A DNA stretch of 64,000 bases from assembly GCA_021229015.1 (NCBI GenBank), contig CM037778.1:14165294-14229293 (forward strand), read 5' to 3'. Below the pieces are notes generated by a model, which was not told the DNA's origin, ran no database searches, and worked only from the letters and a program-made list of their open reading frames with translations. This DNA is from Solen grandis (taxonomy: Eukaryota; Mollusca; Bivalvia; Adapedonta; Solenidae). Position numbers and translations under genes: made by a program. Shown here piece by piece: positions 34,407-46,795 of this stretch (position 1 is its first letter; each line of letters opens with the position of its first letter).

Positions 34407-37012
34407 CAAAAATCTATCTACCCTGATATAAGTGAGAGTTACTTCCGGACAGACTGAGTCTTCAGTAGTGACTCACCCAGGGAAAGAGGCTTTTAAAGGT
34501 TGACCATAACAAATAAATGGCTATAGATACCCATTTATGACACTAAACCTCAATTAAGACATCAGTCAATCAAAACTAGTGTCTAGATAAGTCTGACTTT
34601 TCCCTAATACAATATGGGTTCGATCCTGCCTTAGTTTGCCATAATTGAACATGTATAATTGGTCGCGGCAGACTCTTCAGACGCTTAGGTGTTCTTGCAG
34701 GGACCACTTGAGTCTCACCTCATCGCCATCACAAAGATTATATAATAATGACCAACACATTGCAGTGGTCAAAATAAGCATGGAACTATTGGTCAAGTAT
34801 TGGGTATAATGCTTGCAGGCCCCATTCATTTTCACAGCATATAATCCCCATTGACCTGTTCAAGTCTCAAGTTGAGAATGCGTCAGCCCATTACCACTAA
34901 AATATTGTATGAACAAACAGGGAAGACACTTATCATACAGCTCTTTCACTGGAGCTGTCTGATCTGGGTCTGCTCTGTTTATCAATGTGTCAAAATGCGT
35001 CTGTATAAAGTAAAGGGTTTATAATCTTATATTTATTCTTAATTTCTGGAATTTGTATTACTAAATCACATAATTGTTAATTTATCTGATGAAATCATTA
35101 TAAATATTGGTTTAGCTGTATTCCTGTATGTCATTAATTCTAAGTTTATGGTTTAAAAGGGCCATTTGATTTAAGCCTAAATTTAACCACTGACAGAATG
35201 ATCATATTAATTTTGTTAATAAATTTAAATCTACAACAAGCAGCATGGATGAAGATGCAGCCTCCTTTGAAAGACTGGGGAAAATTTGTGGTGATTTGTA
35301 AAACATCTTGACAAAATATTATTGTTTATCAAAACTATGTATAGCAGATCAGTTTTAAAAGAAAAACAGATTATGTATCCTATTTACAGACAATATTTAT
35401 AAAGTATTGATATGTAGAGGAAGAAGAAAAAAGCTTGTAAATTTATAGACAATACCTTCCAGCATTTACTTCATAGGAATACATATTTGGATGATTTAGG
35501 TTAATCCTTAGTTCACTAGCCCTGGGTTCAAGTCCCTGTGGTTATAATAAATCCAAGGGTATGGGCTTAGTAATGAAACATCTTTGATGGATGTCATGTC
35601 ACTATGTAATGGTAAAAAAAAACAAATTGCCTGTAGAAGGGATCAGGGAGTGCTAACTGAGCCTTTTATCTAGGAGATAGGTTTTATCAATGCAGTTCAG
35701 TGTTTTCTGGATGTATCTCAGAAAATTTAGAATTTGAAGAAATTAATGTATAGGAATGTTTGATGGGTTCATTCCAATCTACTTGATATTTGCGACACTA
35801 ACCCCCACCCCCCAAACACATACACACACAATATCTTTGTTATATGATAGAAAATTCAGTCATTCTGTTATATCCATGCAGGCAAATCTTATATAGATAG
35901 GTCCCATTTTCAATCTCATTGAAATCGGTAACTGACTCTAACAACAACATATAGAGGGTCGTCTCAGATTGACCTTTGTATAAGCCAATCACATCGGCGC
36001 CTACCAACTAATAAGGTATATCCAGAGGAAGTAACCATATATGATGTGTAAGCGAACAAACCGGATAAAATACCAGACAAGTTGCACATTTTTCTCACCT
36101 TGTGACAAATGTTTTAATGAAGTAAGTTAGAAATGCGCTATTTAATTGGTTTAAAATTGAGCACTTGTTTATGCATATAAATACTTTAAAATGTCAATCT
36201 GATGTGACCCCTAATGCAATGTTTTCAGATCCTAATCGCATATAGTAGAGGAGGGCAAATTAGAATATGATTTTATTATGAGATTGGTCCCATTTAGTTT
36301 AAAACACAAAAAATAATTTTCGCATTTTATTCATCATTGCAGAATGGTCTCATCTTAAGTTAGATGTGTAGATTGTATATGATATTCCTTCATTTAGTGT
36401 GAAACAGTCTTAACCACACTTTTTATACTTTTTATTCTCACATATTGAATTATTAGGTGTTATACAGGAATCATGCCTTTTGTTTCATTACATCAAATCT
36501 CTGTGTTATTTTTTTAATACAATACACTACTATGCATTTATTTCATAATTATATGGCCTCTGGCCCAAAATGCAATCATATTATATTGGTGAATCAAGGC
36601 GATGTAGCAGAGGTGTGATAGTTGTCACCTTCAATGAAAAAGGGTTAAAAAAGTGAAAATATATAAAACAAACAGAAAATGTTAACTAATTTTAAATCTC
36701 TGATTGTGCTTAGCTTGGAGAACTTTACCCAGCATTGTCTATTCATTACAGTGACTTGGCGACATAACTACTTAACTGTTGATTTACATGATTAATTTGC
36801 TATTACTGAGAATAATTAAGTGTTGATTTATAGCCTCGTTTTCCAATTTCATTATCTTATTGGCTGTTAATTTTTGATTAATTGTTAATCTATGCTAATG
36901 GTTAAACCAAAATTAAAAGTTGATTATTTGAACTTTCTGTGTGACTTACACCTACGGGCATTTATGTGTTATTGTTAATTAAAAAATCATTAACTGTTTT
37001 TATCAAGATTCT
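34407..37012. other. No gene; isolated tRNA-like phrases
   Basis: A B-box-like GGGTTCAAGTCCCTG occurs at about 35523 in a context resembling a decayed SINE head. Near 34950-35020, CTGATCTGGGTCTGC and TCAAAATGCGTCTGTATAAAG look like an eroded TTAA MITE. The rest, including the alternately A- and T-rich 35.8-36.9 kb stretch, is unassigned. Confidence 0.45.
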
Positions 37013-37730
37013 TTAAAGCAGCTTGCTCACAGGCAGTCATTGACTAAGAATTTGATTTTTAACTACCTGTGTGTATTATGTCTATCAATACCTATCTACA
37101 AACACATGGTCACCCAGTGCAACATTCCGTGATTATAAAAAAGTGGGTTGTTTCTCCATTACAGGCAATAGCATTATGAACATACTGAACCTATATTTAA
37201 TGTTATGAAACCTATATTTAGAAATTCTGTTCTGTTCTATCACCACGTGAACGATCACATTCACTCTTTGCCCATGTACTCACTTCACATGCTGAAATTA
37301 CTAATTCGTTGCCCAGAACTGGTAAAGACATATTACATTGTAATGCAAGCACCTGCTTTGGGGATTCCGTATTCTTTATTTAACCCTTTCCCTCATAGAG
37401 GACACCATGAAAAGACCTATGTGAACAGCATAAAACCAGATTTATGCCGTTCACTGCTCCTCAGTGGTCTGGAAATGAGAATTTTGTAATTAAATTTGGT
37501 ACGGTTTAACTGTACCTACTGAGTGCGTCAAAATGAGTCTATATGAGGGAAAGGGTTAACCAATTTCCCAGAAGTGGTGTTTATGAAAAAAGCATTTGTC
37601 ATGCAGATATGACATACACTTGCCAAGTTTATTTGTCAAGAAACAAAGACTACCCTAACATTAACGAAGAAAAATAAAAAATAAAAACTTTTTTTACTTC
37701 TACCGATCGTCTGTGAACAAGCTGCTTTAA
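37013..37730 (+). mobile_element. TIR element, TTAAAGCAGCTTG family, copy 3, with nested MITE
   Basis: Ends TTAAAGCAGCTTGCTCACAG and CTGTGAACAAGCTGCTTTAA are near-perfect inverted repeats. The element is interrupted at 37380 by a TTAA MITE; without it the length (about 540 bp) agrees with the copy at 61608. This proves the family is older than that MITE insertion. Confidence 0.85.
37380..37559 (-). mobile_element. TTAA MITE, copy 6, nested and internally deleted
   Basis: 180 bp with both TTAA ends and TIRs. The hairpin tip is gone (GCATAAAACCAGATTTATGC), as is part of the middle. It is inserted in TATTTAACC of the surrounding element; the unoccupied copy at 61971 reads ATATTTAGCC. Confidence 0.9.
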
Positions 37731-38175
37731 CATCTGTTTTTCATTGAACAGTAATAATCACTGTACCGTGAAACAAATTCATGATAAATGTTGTTTGTGT
37801 GATTACAGGTAAGTTTATTATAAAAAAATATGACCTGTAGTGTACTCCAAGAAAACAAACACTTCTGGAAACATGTGGTGGCTAATCAGTGATAGCCTTT
37901 GCTGGGTCGGATCCTGCAAGTGGTTCCCTTGCTGCTAATTACCTCCACCTGGCCAGGTGACTTGAGGGTTATTGCTGATGTGTGCTGGTACCCAAGGTAG
38001 GGCTGTAAGGACCAGTTATAGTGAAGAAATACTGACATTAGTTGGAAACCAGCTATGATATGAAGAAAGGGTTTAATCTGGTTTATATTTGGGTGTGTGG
38101 GCTGCTAGGGCTGTCTGTTGGGTTTATGATGATAGCAGAACAGAATATAGGTATTTCACCCAGGTATAATGTACA
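37731..38175. other. No gene seen
   Basis: AT-rich DNA without a supported feature. Confidence 0.5.
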
Positions 38176-38419
38176 GGCTTGAATTCCACCAATACTTAGT
38201 GCTTAGTAATACTTAAATTCTTAAACTAGGTAGATACACATTCTACCAATATTATTTCATGAAATATTTAAATATATGACTAAGTTAAATGAATTATTAT
38301 CTTAATAAGTAACAATAATTGTTAAGAAATGAAATATTTGGGTATCAAGGCTGATAAAATTAGCCATTAAGTATTTAAGTTTTACTTAGTGTTAAGGTTT
38401 GTTGGTGAATTCGACCCAA
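38176..38419. mobile_element. TIR element, TGAATTC family, copy 2
   Basis: Left GGCTTGAATTCCACCAATAC and right TTGGTGAATTCGACCCAAG are inverted repeats. Subterminal CTTAGTGCTTAGTAATACTT and AGTTTTACTTAGTGTTAAG are also inverted. The interior matches 11225-11494. Confidence 0.75.
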
Positions 38420-38458
38420 GAATTCAAAATTATTATTATACAGCAATTCATATACGTT

Positions 38459-38760
38459 AGTCCCTGTTGGCCCAGTTGTAAGAGCATATGCTTTAGAAAT
38501 GGGAAGTCTTGGGTTTGATCCTTGGCTGTGACATACCAAAGTCATAAAAAAGGCACTGGTATAGCTTACTTGTTAAAAAAAATGGTAGCAAGCAAATAAT
38601 GGTAATTCCAGGACAGGTTTGCCCAATGTCAGGATAATGTGACTGGGTGTGGTATCATGCCACATGATACTACAGTGTGAAAGCACTAAATCTGTCTTAA
38701 GTAGACAAAGTCTCTAAATTACTGAAATACTGTCTGCCAAACGTTAAACCAAATATACAA
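38459..38760 (+). mobile_element. tRNA-derived SINE, family 2
   Basis: The head TTGGCCCAGTTGTAAGAGC (box A-like) and GGGTTTGATCCTTGG (box B-like) are 40 nt apart. The core GTGGTATCATGCCAC, CATGATACTACAGTG follows, with a tail AAATACTGTCTGCCAAACGT then TAAACC. The second copy at 56215-56505 ends TGGGATGTTCAACCCAAGC. The third, 63735-63871, ends GGGACGTTAAACACAACAAC. Confidence 0.72.
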
Positions 38761-40350
38761 ACATGCGTTAGAACTATACATGATTTCTTTAGGTTTTGAT
38801 TCATAGAAAGGAAAAAGCAAAATTATTTTGTTTTTAACAATGATATTGATAGAGAAAGAAGGAAGAAGATGACTGAGTTTATAAATTTGGTTTTTAAAAA
38901 GTCTGAAAATTAGACACAAAACAGTGACTTGTACCCTGTAAGAGGACTTTGTGTGTTTGAGATCTGGATACCAGTCCAAGCCAAGTATCTTTGCACCATT
39001 TTCTTCATGGATAAAGGTAAAACGCCTGTGTTGTACTGATACATGTATATGGAATTAGTGTCGAGGTTTCCAGCAGTGGGTGTGTTTAGGCTTGAAGTTA
39101 ACTCTGGGGAAAGTGCACCAAGTGCGGGACTTGAATCCATGACAGCCAGAATGAACCCTAGTGTGACACACTACATATTATATATATATATAGAGAGAGA
39201 TAACAGGGCAGATGGTACACTTCAGGATTAAGGGTCAGCAGGAAGTGGTTGTATAGGAAATAGGTTTACCCCCAAAAAAAGAATAAACAATAAAATAAAC
39301 AAGTAGATGTGGATGACCTGATTATGACAACTATGAAGGAAAGGAAACGTTGTTGAAGCTGAGTGAGTGTATGTGTGGGAGGCAGGGTGGGCAGGGGGTT
39401 GTCCCTCATTTATGATATCTGAGTCCAAGATCCAGGAATCCTGTGGCATGCCCACCTCTGTCACGATCTCTCATTATATCTCTGCTTTAGTCTTCATAAT
39501 TACATGTTAATTGACATGATCATTAGTAAAGCATTTGCCACCTATGAGGTCTCGGAGTTCATATTTGCACCTGTACTCCCATTTGCTGTTAATGGATTAT
39601 CCCAAATCACTTTTTGGAATATAACAACTTTTGTGAAAGGGGATGTTGCCAGTTTCTGTCATGATAACACCTTGACAACAACACATGCTTAACATCTCTT
39701 GCATGTTCATTTAGTTCTGCAAATACTGGTTTTATGACCCTTTAACACTTTTAGTATCATTAGTTACATTCCTCAATTGTGTGTTCACCTCCTATGTTGA
39801 TTGATGAATTGAAGGTGTTCTTACCTAGTAGAAATCAATTTAGATCTAGTTGATACCTTCAAGAGGATTTTGACTGGCTCCAGGAATTTTCATCAGCTCT
39901 CTTGTAGTTAAAGGCGTTAGATAATAAAACCAAGTGATTAACACCTGTTTTTAAGAACAACCTACTTTATTCGAAGAGCAGTGCATTCTTTATGTCCAAA
40001 TATACCTTTCCTCTAGAAAAAAACACAGATGGTGGTTGTATCTGTCTGTATGTTACATTGTTTGTCAGTCTGTTTATGCTTTTCATAAAGAATCATATTC
40101 ACCTGTAGCCAGTTAACATGCATTATTATGAAGGTCAGGAAGTGATATGATTCCTATTTTATTGAAAAATTCATCATATCCTGAGGATGAGAAGTGTACA
40201 GTTTCAGCTACATGGTCGTGGTTACTGGTGCTAAAATTCCCTTCACATAGTGAAATGGGGACTATAAAAGTATCAGGTGAGCTGTCCCATTATGTCCAAT
40301 CCCAGCCTTTTACGTCATATCCTATTTTACAAAATGTTTAGTATATTTTC
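38761..40350. other. No gene seen
   Basis: Includes a (TA)n(GA)n tract at 39177-39200. Overlapping open stretches on both strands at 38910-39464 have no recognisable domain; the sequence ATCTTGGACTCAG was examined as an ACP-like motif and does not fit. Confidence 0.45.
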
Positions 40351-40610
40351 AGCTCACCTGAGCAAAGCTCATGATGAGCTTTTGTGATTCTTGAATGTTC
40401 ATCATCCGTCAACAATATTAGTGTTTACACACTGGCATCTTCATTTCTTGACCAATCATCTTTAAACTTAATGACAATGTTTATTACCATAACTCTTGAT
40501 CAAGATCGATTATAGCTTATATTGGCCAATTAGATCAGGAGTTATGCCCCTTTTGATATAAAAAAAATGCTAAATTTCACTTTGTTTATACTCTAGTGTC
40601 TCCATTTTTT

Positions 40611-42163
40611 ATACGCCGCCAGAGGCGGTCGTATATTGGCGTCATCTTCTCCGTCTGTCCGTCCGTCCGTACGTCCGTACGTTCGTACGTCCATATCTTG
40701 TGAACGCAACTCCTCCTACGTTTCTGAATGAATCTTTTCAAAACTTGGTCAATGTCATTACTATAATGGGTAGATGTGCATGAAGTGGCGATTTTCCGGT
40801 TCATTGATTTTTACAAGATTTGTGTCCCTTTGAAAGTTAGTCTCTGTAGCTGAATGATATTGCAGCCTTGTGAACGCAACTCCTCCTACATTTCTGAATG
40901 AATCTTTTCAAAACTTGGTCAGTGTCATTACTATAATGGGTAGATGTGCATGAAGTGGCGATTTTCCGGTTCATTGATTTTTACAAGATTTGTGTCCCTT
41001 TGAAAGTTAGTCTCTGTAGCTGAATGATATTGCAGCCTTGTGAACGCAACTCCTCCTACATTTCTGAATGAATCTTTTCAAAACTTGGTCAATATCATTA
41101 CTATAATGGGTAGATGTGCATGAAGTGGTGATTTTATGGTTCATTGATTTTTACATGATTTGTGTCCCTTGAAACTTAGTCTCTGTAGCTGTTTGATATT
41201 GCAGCCTTGTGAACGTAACTCCTCCTACATTTCTGAATGAATCTTTTCAAAACTTGGTCAATATCATTACTATAATGGGTAGATGTGCATGAAGTGGTGA
41301 TTTTCCGGTTCATTGATTTTTACAAGGTTTGTGTCCCTTGAAACTTAGTCTCTGTAGCTGAATGATATTGCAGCCTTGTGAACGCAACTCCTCCTACATT
41401 TCTGAATGAATCTTTTTATAACTTGGTCAATGTCATTACTTTAATGGGTAAATGTGCATGAAGTGGCGATTTTATGGTTCATTGATTTTTACAAGATTTG
41501 TGTACCTTGAAACTTAGTCTCTGTAGCTGATTGATATTGCAGCCTTGTGAATGCAACTCCTCCTACATTTCTGAATGAATCTTTTCAAAACTTGGTCAAT
41601 ATCATTACTATAATGGGTAGATGTGCATGAAGTGGTGATTTTCCGGTACATTAATTTTTGCAAGATTTGTGTCCCCTGAAACTTAGTCTTTTTAGCTGAT
41701 TGATATTTCAGCTTTGGGAATGCAATTTCTTGTATGTTTCTGACCTAATCTTTTCAAAACTTGGGCAATGTCATTACTATACTGGGTAGATATGCACAAA
41801 GCAGGGGCTTTGATGTTCATCAATATTTGCAGTAGTTATGCCTTTCTAAACATGGTCTCTTTAAAACACAACTCAAGTTTCTAAACAGGTAAAAGTGCAT
41901 AAGGCAAGGATTTTCTGGTACAGTGATTTTTGCAAGAGTTATGGGGAGAAAGAAAAAAGGATTCAAATTGATACTGCTATTTGACCTACTGTCATATTGG
42001 AAGCATTTTTAGGGTTCTATCTCTGTTCAGCTAAATTAATTGGTCTTACAGACTTCATTATGAGGTTATGCTTACAGAAATGTTAAAAGCAATAATTAAA
42101 AGACCCCTCTTGGTCTTTAAATTTTGTGGCGGCGTATATTGTGGCATCACTGGCACTCTTGTT
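40611..42163 (+). mobile_element. Second hairpin-headed family (ATACGCCGCC), nested
   Basis: The head ATACGCCGCCAGAGGCGGTC then GTAT is a perfect-stem hairpin, followed by a GTCCGTCCGTCCGTACG microsatellite. Six clear and one diverged tandem units of 169-170 bp follow, starting TGAACGCAACTCCTCC at 40701, 40871, 41041, 41210, 41379 and 41548. The tail repeats the head arm inverted (GGCGGCGTATATTG) and ends CACTCTTGTTT. Outer-element sequence resumes at once with TAACAATTATTTTC, so the insertion lies between T residues. Confidence 0.88.
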
Positions 42164-42407
42164 TAACAATTATTTTCAAACTCAATGACAATGTTTATGA
42201 CCATAACCTTTCAGTCAAGTTTGATTAAGGCTGATATTCGGTCAGGAGTTATGGCCCTTTTTTTATAAAAAAAAAATATAAAAAAATGCCAGATTTCATC
42301 TTGTTTACACCCTAGGCTATCTTCATTTCTTAAGCAATCTGAATCTTTACTTTGCAACAATGTTTATGGTTATAATCTTTCAGCTAACAAAGTTTGATTA
42401 TAACTGA

Positions 42408-42662
42408 CTAGACTTGACTATATGAGTTTACCGTCGCTTCGACAGAATTTCAGTCATATAGCGACGTCCAGCTAATTGCAGGTGGAGGAAGACCCTGAAT
42501 GCATGGAGGCATCCAGGTAAAACCACTGACCTACCGAAAGCCAGCTGGAAGGCTTCCTGACATGAAAATCCGAATGACCCTGCCTGGATTCAAACCCATG
42601 TGGTCAGGGGCTGAGTGAGTGTTAAAGTCAGTGACTTTACCCTCTCAGCCACAGAAGCCCCC
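42408..42662 (-). mobile_element. SINE, family 1, with 12-bp target duplication
   Basis: A near full-length minus-strand copy, with the head at the right end (CTCTCAGCCACAGAAGCCCC). It is flanked by GATTATAACTGA (42396-42407) and GATTATGACTGA (42663-42674), 11 of 12 identical, which is a target-site duplication made by LINE-type retrotransposition. Confidence 0.9.
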
Positions 42663-43167
42663 GATTATGACTGATATTGGCTTTTTAGATCAGGAGTTAT
42701 GGCCCTTTAATTATAAAAAAAAAATCAACAATTTTAGAGTTTACACTCTAGAGGGCACAATTTTGATCTAATCTTCCTCAGACTTGCTCAGACTGTATGT
42801 CTTAATAATGTCAAGGACGAGTTCGATCATGGATTGGGTGGGGTCAAAAAGTAGGTCACTTGGTCAAATCTTTATTTACAGTCAGTTGGCCACATTTTGG
42901 CTCAATCTTTCTCAAACTTTCTCAGAATGTTTTTCTTGATAATATTTCGGTCAAAATCAGTCATGGGTGGGACGGGGTCAAAAATTAGGTCACTAGGTCA
43001 AATCTTAGTATAATCCTGTTTACACTCTAGGCTTCACATTATTAGCCAAATGATTCTCAAACTTGATCGGAATGTTTGTCTTGATATATCTCAGTCAAGT
43101 TTAATCATGGGTAAGGCATGTTCAGTTATCAGGTGAGCGATTAAGGGCCATCATGGCCCTCTTGTTT

Positions 43168-43683
43168 AATTGTTGTGTCAAGGTCAGGTAGCAGGGGTAT
43201 TCAACGGCTTCAGTGACAGCTGTAGTTATAGACTGGTTTTTGTCCAGTATGAATCTTATATGCATTGAGTGATTTAAATGAAACTATGAATAACGCAGGT
43301 GCTCTCCTTACTACTGTCTGTTGCACAGACTTACCAGGTTGATAATTACCTGGCTACTGTCATGGGGAAAAAACAGTTAGTTGGACCTGTTTCTTTAAGA
43401 AAATGGCTTTACATTTAATAATTTAGTTGATATTTTGTTTACCGGTTTGATGAACTGCTATGTATTCTATATTAAAATATAAATAACATCATCAGTGCCC
43501 AAAACATTAGTGTAATATGTGCTTTTAACCATTAGTTAGTTCATTTATATGTTAGGGTTTTTAACTCTGCTGTCGTCCATTCGTAGCAGAGTTATGAACC
43601 CTTTATTTACAATACTATATGCTTGAAACTTTGGTTGCCTGTCATGAAATAATGTGTTTTATTTATCTCCTATATTATTTTAA
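43168..43683. other. No gene seen
   Basis: AT-rich spacer. The first 60 bp (CAAGGTCAGGTAGCAGGGGT, GCTTCAGTGACAGCTGTAG) resemble the phrase at about 22690-22735 and may be another SINE family 2 relic. Confidence 0.4.
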
Positions 43684-44557
43684 ATGGTGAGCTGTTGTGA
43701 TCGCCTTTTGTCTGGCATCTGTTGTCCGTGCATGCATCCATGCGTCTGGCGTCAACAATTTTCTTTAAACAACATCTCCTAATTTGATGAAAAATTGCCT
43801 GGGATGTTTCTTGCATGAAGCTCTACCAAAGTTGTTCAAATGATTTCGGTCCATTGCATATCTTGGTCACAGGAGCTAAAAATAGATTTTTTAAGAGAAA
43901 TCTTTAAAAATCTTCTTCTCTGAAACTGCAAAGCCTAGAGCTTGGATATTTGGTGCGTGGCATTGTCTTATGGACCATTACCAAGTTTGTTCAAATCATG
44001 ATCCTAGGGTCAAAATTGGCCCCGCCCCAGGGGTCACTTGATATTACATAGATAAGAGAAATTAGAAAAATCTTCTTGTCAGAAACCACAAGGCCTAGAG
44101 CTTAGATATTCAGTGTGTAGCACTGTCTTATGGACCATTACCAAGTTTGTTCAAATCATGACCCTCGGGTCGAAATTGGCCCCGCCCCAGGGGACACTTG
44201 ATTTTACATAGACTTATATAAGAAAAACTAGAAAAATCTTTTTGTCAGAAACCACAAGGACTAGAGCTTAGATATTTGGTGTGTAACATGGCCTAGTAGA
44301 CCTCAGCCAAGTTTGTTCAAACCATGGCCCTGGGGTCATAATTGGCTTCTCCTAGGGGTCACTTAATTTTATATAGACTTATTAAAGTTATGACCTTCAA
44401 AATTTGGATGGCAGGTACAGTTTTTGTGGTGAATTTAGATGATCTTGCTGTACTTCTTCATAGATTATGTATTCACTATGACTCATAATACAATAATTGG
44501 CATTGAGGGCAATGTTTCTCTGGTGAGCGATTCAGCGCCATCATGGCCCTCTTGTTT
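43684..44557 (+). mobile_element. Pearl/HINE-like element, head truncated
   Basis: Starts within the head (ATGGTGAGCTGTTGTGATCG), lacking the left hairpin arm. Core units of about 165 bp carry CCTAGAGCTTAGATATT and GGTCACTTGATTTTACATAG, the same subfamily as 50515. Tail TGGTGAGCGATTCAGCG, CGCCATCATGGCCC, CTCTTGTTT. Confidence 0.85.
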
Positions 44558-45073
44558 CCTTCCACATCCAGCTTGTTATTACGTTTGATATGATGTTTTT
44601 ATCAATGATGATTTCATCCATATCTATTATTTACAACAACAGCAATGCTCTGCACATGAATACATATCACATGACTTTACCAACAAACAAATGATTTCTG
44701 AATGCAGTGACTACATCTTTGCTGCAAGGCTTTGATATTTGTTAAGGACTTATTTCCCAGTCATCATTAATGTTGTTTTAATATTATTATGTATAAAAAA
44801 AAAAAGTTTTCCTCTGATTACTTGTCACCAGTTCTTACCTCTCATAATTATTTGGCACCTGTTGAATACCTTGGTAAACAGGTACTTTCAAATTACCCAG
44901 AATGCATCCTTACATTATGTTTCATCACCCATGTAGAAAAAATGCATATGATGCATATGTTAGTACTTGAAACAGGCAGACTCCATCCACCAAATCCATT
45001 TTTGAGAGGTTCTGAACAAGTATTTATCTTTTCATTTTTCTTCTCTTAGCATAAGCCTCTGTGATAGATTTTT
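44558..45073. other. No gene seen
   Basis: AT-rich DNA. Two overlapping open stretches on the plus strand (44739-45049) share sequence in different frames and have no recognisable motif. Confidence 0.45.
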
Positions 45074-45850
45074 AGCTCACCTGAGCACATGTGCTCAGGA
45101 TGAGCTATTGGGATCGATGAATGTCCGTCGTCCGTCCGTTGTCCGTTCGTCGTCCACACTTAATTTGTTTGCACTCTAGCATCCTCATTTCTTAAGCAAT
45201 CATGTAAATACTTAATGACAATGTTTATGACCATAATATCTTGGCCAAGTTCGATTACGGCTGATATCAGCCTATTAGGTCAGGAGTTATGTCCCTTTTA
45301 ATATTTAAGAAAGCCAAATTTCTCTTTGTTTTCACTCTAGCTACTTTATTTCTTAAGCAATCATCTTCAAACTTAATGATAATGTCTATTACCATCATCT
45401 CATGGCCAAGTTCGATTATGGCTGATATTGGCCTATTAGGTCAGGAAATATGCCCCTTTTGATAAATATGCCCCTTTTGATATTAAAAAATGTCATATTT
45501 CACTTGATTTGCACTCTAGCATCTTCATTTCTGAAGTAATCATCTCCAAACTTTAGAACAATGTTAATACCCATATTATTTCGGCCAAGTTTGATTATGG
45601 CTGATATTGGCCAATTAGGTCAGGAATTATGCTCCTTTTAATGTTTAAATTTGTGTGTTTAAAGCCATAATTTCTCAGTCAAGTTTGACTTCAAATTTCG
45701 ACCACAGGCACTGTTTAGTTTGTGGAATTATAAATGATCTCATGGATTATGTATTCAGTACAACTATGCCATAATTTAGTAACTTGTACAGGCAATGAAG
45801 GCAGTTTTTCTCAGGTGAGCGTCTTTAGGGCCATCTTGGCCCTCTTGTTA
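45074..45850 (+). mobile_element. Pearl/HINE-like element, complete ends
   Basis: Head AGCTCACCTGAGCACATGTG then CTCAGGATGAGCT, GTCCGTCGTCCGTCC microsatellite, three to four core units (TTCGATTACGGCTGATATC type), tail CTCAGGTGAGCGTCTTTAGG, GGGCCATCTTGGCCC, CTCTTGTT. Confidence 0.88.
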
Positions 45851-46599
45851 TATCTGTTATACTTTTGAGTGTGAGAGACTGCATGATGACCTAATGGCTG
45901 CCAAATAGATCTGCAATTTCAGATTCAGTCTTCACTTCACCTGTTCTATCTCTATTCTGAAGAGGCTTGGGATCAGTTTTATGATATTTCTAGTGGCTCA
46001 CTGTAAGCGAAACAGACAATTAAACAATTATACCACCAAATAGAAAAAGCTAAGAATATAGTGGTTGTGTTACACTGAAAATGTAATCAAAATGATATCT
46101 AATGTGATAGATTTAATAGGCTACCTGCGGTAAACTTTTGTTATAATTATAAAAATGTTAGAGACTGGCTTTCTGAAATGTAGGTTTTTTTATAGTTACC
46201 AGTATAAGAACCGTGTTTATATACCAGATTGTGCAGACTTCTACTACTACTATTCACTACTACTTGAAAAATAATAATCATAAATATTGATATATATTCT
46301 TCTTCATTATTTGATACCTATGCTTAATGAAGTAATTAAAGTGAGGGCTTTATAGGTATCATAGGTGATTTTTTGTCTTGTCTTTTCGTATTGTGACTGA
46401 CATTTTACAAGAAGTTCATATTTTCTTCAAATGAGTAAATCCAGATGGTTAAGCATTTTGTCACCTTTTGTGATAGCTATAATTTTTCATGATTTCATAG
46501 GAAAAAAAATGAGATCAATGAAATTTGAATATGGAAGATGCTTTTGAAATTTGGCAATACATCTGTTGAGATAAAAAGATTTTCTTCAAGTTGCTCATG
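45851..46599. other. No gene seen
   Basis: AT-rich DNA with a short CTACTACTATTCACTACTAC repeat at about 46241. Nothing else recognised. Confidence 0.5.
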
Positions 46600-46795
46600 G
46601 ACGTGTGTACCATGGCTGCAATATTCGGTCATATAGCAATATATAGCAACACCTAGCTAATTACAGGTGGAGGAAGACCAACAAGTAGGTACTCAGGTAG
46701 GACTACCAGCATATAGCAAGCTTACTGGAAGGCTTCCTATCATGTAAAATCCAAGTGACCCCACCAGGACTCAAACCCAAAGTCATGTGAAAAGC
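46600..46795 (-). mobile_element. Decayed SINE, family 1
   Basis: Recognisable by CTAATTACAGGTGGAGGAAG, GCTTACTGGAAGGCTTCCT and the B-box region GGACTCAAACCCA in family order. It is more diverged than 42408-42662. Confidence 0.65.

Larger units (their letters stand above)
40351..43167 (+). mobile_element. Composite: pearl/HINE element with two nested insertions
   Basis: The outer element begins AGCTCACCTGAGCAAAGCTC with its ATGATGAGCT hairpin. It continues with core units and ends TATCAGGTGAGCGATTAAGG, GGGCCATCATGGCCC, CTCTTGTTT. It is interrupted by a second hairpin-headed element (40611-42163) and a SINE (42408-42662). Confidence 0.85.

Noticed and set aside
38459..38530. Possible tRNA gene
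   Set aside because: It is the head of SINE family 2; arms do not pair well and the tail matches other copies.
39228..39464. Minus ORF containing ILDSD, examined as an ACP phosphopantetheine site
   Set aside because: The expected DSL(M) after the Ser and the surrounding helices are absent.
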